A stretch of 64,000 bases of DNA from Montifringilla adamsi (taxonomy: Eukaryota > Chordata > Aves > Passeriformes > Passeridae). The notes under the pieces are model-generated. The model did not search any database. It saw only the letters and a list, made by a program, of their open reading frames with translations, and had not been told where the DNA came from. The stretch lies in NCBI GenBank assembly GCA_017590115.1, contig JAGGNK010003335.1:62001-126000 (forward strand). Direction: 5' to 3'. Shown here in pieces: positions 1-9,082 of this stretch (its first letter is position 1; every line of letters starts with the position of its first letter). The translations under genes were made by a program, and so were the position numbers.

Positions 1-80
1 AGACTGACCCAGCAGTGCCTGTTTGAAGGGGTCCAGTGGAACATCCCAGTTTGATAATTTGTGCTCTGGCTTTGTCCCAG

Positions 81-227
81 GCGGAGATGCTGTACAAGAA
101 GAACCCCAAGCTGCTGAATCAGCTGCAGTACTGTGAGGAGACAGGCATCCCTCTTGTCGCCATTGTGGGTGAGCAGGAGCTCAAAGATGGAGTCGTCAAG
201 CTGCGGATCGTGGCAACCAGGGAGGAG
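81..227 (+). CDS. HARS1: HARS1 penultimate coding exon
   Basis: Phase 0 at both ends, 147 nt. It encodes most of the visible anticodon-binding domain ([12 protein letters not shown] ... RIVATREE). Intron 228-853 separates it from the terminal exon and holds nothing else recognisable. Confidence 0.93.
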
Positions 228-913
228 GTACGGCCTGTGGCATGGGGGGGTTGGCTTTGTGACCCTTCAGCCCAGCCCAAACCAGCCCTCCAGGCCCAGT
301 GGTGTTTCCAGCAAGTTCTGTAACACCCCATATTCCAGTTCCTTGCCCCATGCAGCTCCCTGGAGTCATGAAGTGCTGTTGTGTCCAGCTCTGGGGAGTT
401 TCCTATCGCGTGGGCCCCTTGAACTCTCAGTTCAGGAGCCTGGAGCATGGAGGGATAATTCAGTGGCGCTCTTGGAATGAGTGAGACTGAACAGAACTTG
501 GTTAACCCTGAACTGCAGGGTTGCTCTGTGCCTGTTACCTCAGGACAGATTCCCAAAACAGGGAACACTGGAATCTGTGGCTAAGATCACTGCATAGATC
601 AGTAACTTAGGTGCTCTTCCCACACTTTCCTATTGGTTCCTTTCTCACAAACCATTATGCTGGAGAGGGTTTATTGGGGTTGCTGGTGTGTGCCGCTCTT
701 TCAGGTTTAGCTCTGTGGCTGCTCAGCCCACTGGATCCCAGTAGAGAGACTGGTGGCACCTTGATGTGACCTCCTGAGACACAGGGCCACGACTGTGGTG
801 ACGTGTCAAGCTCCTGGAGTTGTACTGAAGGAACTTTTTGCTCCCCTGTGTAGGTCAATGTTCGAAGGGAGAGCCTGGTGGAGGAGATCAGGATACGAAC
901 GAGTCAGTGTTAA
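81..913 (+). CDS. HARS1: HARS1, cytosolic histidyl-tRNA synthetase, last two coding exons (partial)
   Basis: Histidyl-tRNA synthetase attaches histidine to tRNA-His in the cytosol. Only the C-terminal anticodon-binding domain is here. Exon 81-227 follows a clear acceptor (tttgtcccag), starts in phase 0 and encodes 49 residues including [15 protein letters not shown] and [14 protein letters not shown]; its donor is gtacgg. The final exon, 854-913, follows an acceptor ending tgtag and encodes [19 protein letters not shown] then TAA (911-913). The VRRE-LVEEI-RT tail resembles HARS1 rather than the mitochondrial paralogue HARS2, as far as I recall both human proteins. Upstream exons lie left of the window; bases 1-80 are intron. 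The bird C-terminus is a few residues shorter than the human one. Confidence 0.93.
854..913 (+). CDS. HARS1: HARS1 terminal coding exon
   Basis: 60 nt including the stop. It encodes the C-terminal helix [19 protein letters not shown]. The acceptor is preceded by a pyrimidine-rich stretch (ttgctcccctgtgtag). Confidence 0.9.
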   Translation, partial: VNVRRESLVEEIRIRTSQC

Positions 914-1355
914 CCGCTTCGGATGCCTCTGCTCCTTTGCTGGATGCCAGCTGACAGATCTGCTGTAAATGCCTTCACCAGGCTGTGCAGCAGTGGGTGG
1001 GGTGTCAGGATGACTTTGAAAGCTGTATTTATTCTTGTCTTAAGCCTTTCCTTCCCTGGTGGGAGCCAAGAGGCTGCACTGACTCCTGTGCCATGCCCTG
1101 GCCCTTGAGAACGTTGCTGGAAAGATGTTGTGGAAGTGGCTCTGGCAGATGCTGGCCGCACGTCTGCCGCAGCGACCCATGGAGCCCCGTGTTGGCAGCA
1201 GATCCCGGGGGTTTGGCTGCAGCTTCTTGTTCCCATCGCTTTGAATAACCATCCCAGCCCATCTCTCTGCTCTGGCTGCAGGGGGGTGACCTTATCCCCA
1301 GCAAAATGTAATGGCGCCGCTCCCAGAAACATAATAAATCTGTCTGTCCCCTGCT
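914..1355 (+). other. HARS1: HARS1 3' UTR with poly(A) signal
   Basis: Non-coding sequence after the HARS1 stop, with a canonical AATAAA at 1333-1338 followed by a T/GT-rich stretch. The end point is estimated from the usual 10-30 nt spacing to cleavage. A second AATAAA at 1684-1689 could serve a longer transcript. Confidence 0.7.
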
Positions 1356-1889
1356 GTGTCTCCTGTCTCTGCTTGCTGCTCGGGGCAGGGATTTGCTCAC
1401 CTGCCTCGTTAAGCTGAAGCTGTTCTTTAAAGGTCATTGTGGATGTTTCTGCAGCCATAATGTTCCCTCCTCCCTCTGGATGCCCCTGGTGCTGCCAACC
1501 CCTGTGACAGCCAGGTGGGGGCTCCGTGAGTGACCTCCCTGTCACGGTGTGACACAACCCCCAATCTGCTGTAGGTGGCTTACCCCCTTCGCTGCCGAGC
1601 CACACATTTTGCCTGATATCTCCAGAACAGGTCAGTTTTTAAAAACAAAGTTTTTTGTGGCTCCCTACACAAGGGTTAGACATGAATAAAGAAACAATAC
1701 ATCTTTTCTGTGCATAAAAGGATAAGACAGGGGCGTGGCTGGGAAAGCAAGGTAAGAAAAGACTAGGAAAAGGTGGAACAATGAGGTAGAGGCAGAACAA
1801 GGCAAGGGAAGGAAAATTAAGGCAAGGAAGGGGTATGCAAGGCCTCCCTTGTCAGACCTTGCCAACTCCTCCCTTGGCCGTGTGCCGAC

Positions 1890-2620
1890 GGGAGCACCGT
1901 GAAAGGTTCTTAGGGCGCTTTTGGGCCGGCGCCGCTGCTCCCGCCTCCAGACGGGTCTGCGCTGTCGCTCTGGCAGCAGCCCGTACCTGTGCACCGCATT
2001 TATAGCGTCCTGCCTGCACAGCGCGGCCCGGCGCAGCCAATCACAGCCACAGGGCATGCCCGACCCAGCCAATCCCGGCCCGCCTGTTCCCGCCCCGCTC
2101 ATTTCCCTGAGCTCCGCTCTCCCCTCAGGCCCTGCCTCCACCGCCCCGGGAGCCGGCCCCGCCCTCTCCCCGCCGTCCCCTCCTTCCCCGGGGAGAACTC
2201 CCAGCCGGGACATGAACGGGGAGTCCCCGTCGGCCCTTCCCGGGCCCCAGAAGCACCTGCCGCGGGCTGCCGCAGTGAGGCTGCGGCTCCGCCGTCTCCC
2301 GGAGCGGCGCCTCTGGCGAAAGGGAGGGCGAGGCCAGGCTGAGGGACGGGGCCGTGGCTGAGCGGGCGGAGCTTGGCGGGACGGCGGCCAGATTGAAAGG
2401 GCGGCTGTGATTGGGCGACGCGGAGAAAGGCGGGCTCGGATTGGCGGAGCCGGGCTGTGCTTGGGTCCGGGTGGGCGGGGCTTGGAGTCTGTGGGGGCGG
2501 CCGAGGGGAGCCGGGGGTGCTCGGGAGGGGACGGCGAGGGCCGGACGGCGAGGGCCGGACCCCTTCCCGAGGGTCCGAGTACCTCCAGGCGAGGCCAGGA
2601 GCCCTTCCCGAGGGTCCGGG
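1890..2620. promoter_or_regulatory. Orphan CpG island with two CCAAT pairs and a minus-strand TATA box
   Basis: Dense CpG and GC-box sequence with no recognisable gene attached. Left part: CCAAT at 2037-2041 and 2069-2073 (32 bp apart) and CTATAAAT on the minus strand at 1998-2005, which would place a leftward start near 1970. Right part: ATTGG at 2410-2414 and 2440-2444 (30 bp apart), suitable for a rightward start. CCAAT boxes about three helical turns apart are a known NF-Y arrangement. Together this looks like a bidirectional promoter. The transcripts are unknown: leftward would run antisense towards the HARS1 3' UTR, rightward into purine-rich repeats. Confidence 0.55.
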
Positions 2621-2642
2621 TACCTCCAGGCGAGGCCAGGAA
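2561..2642. repeat. 41-bp direct repeat, two copies, in the CpG island
   Basis: Copy 1 is 2561-2601 and copy 2 is 2602-2642, each starting cccttcccgagggtccg and ending in gaggccagga or gaggccagg. They differ at only one or two bases, so the duplication looks recent. A shorter ggacggcgagggcc doublet lies just before. Confidence 0.85.
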
Positions 2643-2880
2643 GGGTCAGATAAACAAGGCACGGAACAGGCTGGCAAGGGAGGGATTGGTACAGCGAGGC
2701 AAGGGAAGGAAATCAAGGCATGGGAGGAGAAGGCAAGGATGGGGAAGGGAAGGCAAGGATGGGGAAGGGAAGGGAAGGGAAGGGAAGGGAAGGGAAGGGG
2801 TGGTGGACGAGGCAAATGCGAGCTTTGTAAGGCGAGGAAGGGAGGGGTAGGGAGGAGCAGGCAGGTGAGCCGTAGTCAAT
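2640..2880. repeat. Purine-rich degenerate repeat with (GGGAA)n core
   Basis: Almost pure A/G on the plus strand, made of variants of aaggcaagg and gggaa. A clean GGGAA pentamer run sits at about 2762-2799. Similar sequence at about 1780-1850 (aaggcaagggaaggaaaatt) lies on the other side of the CpG island. Long homopurine tracts with mirror symmetry can adopt triplex DNA. No coding role is seen, and ORFs here are low-complexity. Confidence 0.8.
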
Positions 2881-3059
2881 GGAGGGACAAGGTACATAAG
2901 GCACTGCCGGGGAGTGGCTGAAAGGCGAGGCAAGGCAGTGCCCGGGAGCGGTACAGGCTCGGGCAGAGGGGCTGGAACGCTGCCCTGATGGAAAAGGCCC
3001 TGGGAATGCTGGCTCGCAATGGCTGAACGTGAGGCAGAGTGTGCCCCAGAGCGTCAGGA

Positions 3060-3640
3060 GGCCACGGGCATCTGGCCTGTAGCTGCTGTAGTGTGACCAG
3101 CAGGACCAGGCCAGTGACTTCCCCTCTGTCCTGGGTGAGACCACACCTCGAGTGCTGCATCCAGTTCATCCATGATGAGCCCATCACGGCAAGAAAGACT
3201 TTGAGGAGCTGTTTCATGACCAGAGAAAGGAATGGAACTGGGGAAGGGTCTGCAGTGTCAGTGCTCTGAGGAGCAGCTGAGGGAGCTGGGGGCTCACGTT
3301 GGAGACAAGGACACTCGGGGACCTTCTCGCTGTCTTCAGCTCCCTGAGAGGAGGGTGAAGATCAGAGTCTTCTCCCAGGGGACAAGGGACAGGATGAGAG
3401 GAAATGGCCTCAAACTGCACCAGGGGAGGTTCAGGCTGAACATCAGGAAGAATTTTTTCATGGAAAGGATGGATAAGCACTGGAGCAGGCTGTCCAGAGC
3501 AGGGTGAAATCACCATCTCTGGAATTGTGCACAAAACAACTGCACCCAGCACTCAGTGCTCCAGTCTGGTTGACAAGGTGGTGGTTGGTCACAGGTTGGA
3601 CTCAGTGATTTTTGGAGGTACTTTTCAACTTTAAAGTGTG
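3060..3640 (+). mobile_element. CR1-type LINE 3' fragment, plus orientation
   Basis: 5'-truncated CR1 3' region recognised from family phrases: gagtgctgcatccagttc near 3150, gaggagcagctgagggagct near 3270, caccaggggaggttcaggct near 3419, and the terminal block gttgacaaggtggtg...ttggactcagtgatttttgg to about 3630. It is diverged and has no intact reverse transcriptase ORF. The 5' boundary is approximate. Confidence 0.8.
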
Positions 3641-6600
3641 ATTAAAAGGGCAAAGAAGAGCACTGAAAGCCACTTTTGCTGATCTTTTAAATTTAGAATG
3701 TTTAATTACATTTTTAGACATTCATTTCTGTTTGCAGTTACACTTTTCTATAGGTTGTGCATGTCAGCATTGGGCTGTTGAAATAAAAGCTTCCAGCAGG
3801 GTTAAAACTGAGAACACAGGTAGTAAATATGAATTGAACCTTTTCAGTAAATGAAGCATCTACTTTCATCATTAAAATGAAAACAAACCCAGATTTTTTT
3901 TGTTGTTGTTTGATGGCTCTGGTAGTAAGTAAAGAAAAAAGAACAAACCTCGTGCAATACAAAACATGCACCTATTCAGAGATTTCAGACATTATCCAGT
4001 GATTTCAGCCCCTCAGTGGGCTGATTAACTGTTTCAAATGCTGAAACATGCAGAAATGTAGGTGATAATCTGTGTTTCACCTTAACAATAAGGCCAGAGG
4101 AGCTTCCTCTTCATAAACTGCTGAATAGAAGTATATTGCAGTTTTCAGCTTAGAAAATTAAAATTAAATAGTACTCTTATTAAAATGCTAGGTAATAATA
4201 CCAGGCACTAATTCTTACCTGGTTTAAATGAAGACAAAGGATATTTCTGAAGCTAAAGTTTGATGCTGATGCAACATTTCCCCCCACATATTTATACAGC
4301 TTAAGGTTTATATGTTTCCTTTTGATGCTTTTTAGCATGTACCTCAAGTCTTTACTCATCATAACTATTAGGTGGTGGAACTAATTAATAAGAGAGCAGA
4401 ACTGCTGCAATGGAGGTAATTTAGATTTTAGTTTAAAGCAGTCAAAATATGCTTAGAACCTCTTGATATAATTTCACATCACTAGAAGGAATCCTGTGAA
4501 TTAGCAAAGGAAAGCAGCCAGTTGGCACTGGTGATCCAGTGGTTAAAGAGTTGCAAAGTTCTGATTGATTTCTCCACTAATGATGTAGCTAAAGCTGTTT
4601 GGTGGCCTGGGGTGCTGGTTCTGGGAAGCATCAGAACTGTCTCCAAGAAATCAGATGAAGCCAAGAGCAGCATTTACTCTCACTAACACTCAACATTTTA
4701 GCTGCTGATTTGGAGTTCCTTTGAGAAGTACTGGTTCCTCACATTAATTGTTTGTGTTTCAGAGTGTGTGCGCTTCAAACGGGCAGGGAATCGATTTCCT
4801 CATCCTCAAACCCCACCCCCAGGCTTTCTGAGATGGCTTAGGAGTGGGTGACAGCAAATTTAAATGTGTTATCTGAGTGTGTGTGAAGCAGCTTGAGAAA
4901 TCGAAACTATGGATACTTCTGCTCTCTGTATTATAAGAGAGGTGTGAAATGATCAGAGGATATTAACAGCATTTCTTAAAAAAAACTTACAGGAGAGGCA
5001 GTGCTCCAGAGAACTCTGTGGGATATGGGATGGAACTGCATGTACCAATTAAATCCGTAGTGCCAATAGCTCACAGCAGCTCTGCAAATCAGTGCTGTTT
5101 ACAGGAACCAGGCAGTAAAAAAACAAAAAAAAAAAACAAAAAAAAAAATTGCTTATTGGAATTAGAGTTTCAAATGTGATACCCTGGGATTTTTTTCTGC
5201 TTTTCAAAGTCTTGGTTCCACAGATCTAGGGGGTTGATTTGGACTTGTCTTAGTTCATTTTGTTGCTTCTTCCTTTTGTCTCTGCTTGACTTGCACAATT
5301 GAGGTGGAAATAAGTGATGGTGGAATCACAGAAACAGCTTAAACTGTGTTTTTTTTCTGCCAGGTAGGGTGTTGGGACAGGGATATTTGATAACTACAGA
5401 TAACTGAGTCTGGGCTGCATAGCATGATCTTGGTTTTTCAATAGCTGGGAGGAAGGTAGTGGAAAAGTAGAATTGTTACCTAATATTTCACTTGATTTCT
5501 TTTTGAAAGTTTTTCATAACCTGAAAATTATTGATCTGTCACATCAGAAACCTCCTTCTCCAGAGTGAATGAAGGCATTCACCAGAAAAATTACCTGATG
5601 GAAAGTGGATATTTTCTTTGAGGAGGATTCTGTCTTTTGTCTCAGGAGCAGTGCAGAGAGAAATCTCGTATGTTTATCCCCTGGAAATATGGCATATACA
5701 AAAGTCAAGTTATCTATTTTGTTATCTTAGGTAAAACAGAGCTGGACCTGCAGCTATGGAGTGTTTTCATGTAATGAGCCTCTTTAGGAGTCTTTTGATC
5801 TGCAGCTGACAGATCTGAGAGCCCAGACTGCTCCAAGGAAGCCATGTAAGTGTTTTTGAGTGTTTTTTTCACTTTTTGAGGGAAGTGTCAGAGGAGCTGA
5901 GAGATTCCCCCTTATATTGTGAAGAGATCTAGCTGGTGATTGTACTAGGAAGATCAAATTCAGTCTTTACAAGGAGAAATCTTATTCCCCTTCTCCAGGA
6001 TTTCATTATTCAGGCCAGAAGAAGAGTTTTGGTTTCTAACCCAGCACCAAAAACGACACCACTGTACTTCTACTTCAGGCCCAAACCAAACAAAACCAAA
6101 CCCAGATCTCTCACTCTTCAGGGCCAACACCAGAAAATGATGGGTTGTAGAATTACAAAATGTCTCACACCTTTCCCTGGAAAGTACAATGGGTATAGGC
6201 TTTCCTTATCCTTATCCTTACAGTTTCCTTATCCTTTTCCTCTTGTGAACCACCAAAATCTTCCCTGCTCTCACGCAGGCAGCTCTGAACAGGGAGCACC
6301 ACTGCACAGAAGAAAGATGATTTAATGAGGGTCTAGGACAGCCTGCAGTGCTGAAACATGCTGCTGAGGCTGGCAAGCCTATCTACCACTGCCCACACAC
6401 CACCAGAACATTTTCTCTTTTCCTTCTGCCTTCTGGTGCTTTTTCCTCCCCTGGTCCCTCCCTTTCCCCTTCCCATGAAACATCCCTTATGCCATTTCAT
6501 ACAATCCATGGGTTCTGCTCTGCACCATCCCCAAATTCTCCTCCCTTGCTCTAAGTCTGATATCACCAGGGCCATCATCACCCTTAAGCTTCATGACATT

Positions 6601-7790
6601 GCCAGGAGAGAGTTGCCTTATCTTGGTGGGCTTGGACGAGCCAGAGGAGGAGTGGGGACAGTTTGTGTTGGGGTTGTTGCCTCCTGTCTGATGAGCTGAG
6701 TGTGGTTTTTGAAAGTGAAATGTGTGTTGAGACAAGGACAAGGAGAGATGTGCAGCAGAGGATACCAGAGCACTACCAGTCACCATAATAAACTCGGTCC
6801 TGGTAGGGGGGAGCTCACTCCTGGAAACTGGAAAAGGTGGAATCTGGGGAAAGCAGAGGTCAAGGTGAGACCTGTGACCCCTCAGACACACAGGGAGCCA
6901 CGAGCCTCCCCTGCTCTGCTGTGTGGGTTTGGGTTGGGTTAGGAAATAATGTCCCAAGGCCACAGTGCTTAGAAATCTGACTAGCTCTGGACAGATGCAG
7001 AAGAAAAAGCCTGTATCCAAAAAAGGAGCTGCCACCAGGAGACAGAAATTATTGTGGACAACTGCAAAACTGGATTATGGAGCTGGTGCTGTTCTCAGGC
7101 CAGGTGAGCAAGATTAAAATACATAAAGGAGCGGAGGGTGTCTCACAAAATTAGGGGCACGTTATCCCATGGAATGCATGAATGAGACCAAGCAAAGAAA
7201 AAGAGAGACCAAGCATGGAAAATTCATCCTGCACGTCCAAAATCTGCTCTGAAGAAGAAAAGGTGGAGAGGCCATGAAGGACTGTCTGGAGAAGCCACCT
7301 ATAGCAATCCATCTTGGAATATTCCATCAGGTACCTGTAGCTTGGAAGGACTTTTTCCTGAGCAGTACTCAAGGAGCTCCCTGGGGAATTCAGGTGTACA
7401 ATAAATGTCTCCAGAGCTTCTGTCCCTGTGTGCTGATCATTAGCCAAGACAGAATGGGAAGAAGTCTCAAACTGGAGATGCAAAGCTCTTGGTCCCTGGT
7501 AAGAAGGGGAAGGTAACCAGCACAGACTTCATCACTGGCTGATGGAGGCTGGACACAGGTGGAGGGGAATGGGCAGACCTGGGCATGGATGGAGAATGAG
7601 CATGGGATAAGCATGGGTGGAGAGGAATGATGGTGATTTGTGGGGACAGGAAAGGGAATGAAGGAACGCTAAGAGCGGATGGAGGGAGGGGAACGAACCT
7701 GAGGGCACAAAGGGCTGACCTGGCTCTGCTGTCTATCGCACCCAGAAACCTTTCCAGCCCCAAAACCCCTTCCCTCCTCAGGATCCCACC
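3641..7790. other. Intergenic, AT-rich, no gene recognised
   Basis: I see no splice-flanked exon or known protein in either strand. It contains A-rich low complexity at 5116-5149, a CTTATC/CCTTAT microsatellite-like stretch at about 6199-6240, and a CAAAAC/CAAACC-rich patch at about 6078-6103. Human has several small genes at this position; none is visible here. Confidence 0.6.
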
Positions 7791-8560
7791 TTCTGCCCCG
7801 AGACACACCCCAAGGCCCCGGACATCTCCGCCCCTTCCCCAGCTCCGTCCGGGCGATCCCCCGCGCCCCCCCGGCTCTCTCCANNNNNNNNNNNNNNNNN
7901 NNNNNNNNNNNNNNNNNNNNNNNNNNNNNNNNNNNNNNNNNNNNNNNNNNNNNNNNNNNNNNNNNNNNNNNNNNNNNNNNNNNNNNNNNNNNNNNNNNNN
8001 NNNNNNNNNNNNNNNNNNNNNNNNNNNNNNNNNNNNNNNNNNNNNNNNNNNNNNNNNNNNNNNNNNNNNNNNNNNNNNNNNNNNNNNNNNNNNNNNNNNN
8101 NNNNNNNNNNNNNNNNNNNNNNNNNNNNNNNNNNNNNNNNNNNNNNNNNNNNNNNNNNNNNNNNNNNNNNNNNNNNNNNNNNNNNNNNNNNNNNNNNNNN
8201 NNCCCGCGCCGTCCGGCCCGGCCCGGCCGCTCCCCGCCCCGCCAAGGTCGCCGGGAGCCCACCCGCTTCGGGGGCACCTCCATATCCAGGTTTCCCCATC
8301 CCCGGGGCGCGCCCACCCTCCCAGCCCCGGCAGTCCCGCACGGCCCCGGCCGGTCGGAGCGCGCCGCCCCCGCGGCCCGGGCTCGCTCCGGCCGAGCTGC
8401 GCCACGGGCTCGAGTCGGTGCCCGCGCACGGCTGGGGGTGCGGGGGCCACGGCCATCGCACCCTCCGGCTGTAGCCCCCGGGACACAATCCTCTGCCCGG
8501 ACCCCGGCGTCTGTCCCGGCCCCTTTCCCGGCCGAGGGCAGGGGCACTGGGCTGGCGGCC
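7790..8560. promoter_or_regulatory. APBB3: CpG island around the assembly gap, probable APBB3 promoter
   Basis: Strongly CG-dense DNA on both sides of the N run, immediately upstream of the first recognisable APBB3 exon. By position it should hold the APBB3 start site and the first exon(s), including the start codon, which I cannot find in the sequenced part. Open frames crossing the Ns are artefacts. Confidence 0.5.
7884..8202. other. Assembly gap (319 N)
   Basis: A run of 319 unknown bases within extremely GC-rich sequence, as often happens at avian CpG islands. The true length may differ. It probably hides the 5' end of APBB3. Confidence 0.99.
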
Positions 8561-8891
8561 GCAGGCCAAGCCGGAGCCTGGGTGCCCCGCAGGGCTCCCG
8601 GCTTGACAGGCCCAGGCTGCCCCTGCCCTCTGTGCCCTGCCGGGGTTCCGCTGTCCCCCCGGGAGCCAGCGAGGCAATTCCCTGCCCTGGGGTCTACTAC
8701 TGCTGCAGCCTTGCTGGCATCTGGCATCGTGCCATGTTCCCTTGCCAGGCTGCTCTCCTGGCCCATGCACCCAGCCACGCACCCAGAGGCCACTGCAGGA
8801 CCCTTCTGCTGCTGGGCAAAGCTGGTGGCTCCTCAGGGCAACTGGGGGATCCTTCTCCCCACCCCATATCTCACACTGCCTCTCTGCACAG

Positions 8892-9082
8892 ACAACATCT
8901 GGAGCGACCAGAGCCTGGAGACAGATCCCGATCTTCCCCCAGGCTGGAGGAAAATCTGTGACTCTCTGGGTACCTATTACTGGCATGTGCCAACAGGCAC
9001 GACACAGTGGCAGCACCCTGCACGCAGCACCGGCCCAGGAGGGCACACGGAGGCTGATGGAGATGAGACACTCCAGGGAAGG
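8892..9082 (+). CDS. APBB3: APBB3 WW-domain exon
   Basis: First recognisable APBB3 exon, after the acceptor tctctgcacag, completing a split Asp codon (G|AC). It encodes [19 protein letters not shown] followed by the WW core with both signature tryptophans and the closing proline (QWQHP). The donor is gtaggg. Confidence 0.9.

Noticed and set aside
6487..7035. 182-codon minus-strand open frame in the HARS1-APBB3 interval
   Set aside because: No recognisable domain, no splice or promoter context, composition like surrounding DNA; I could not support a gene.
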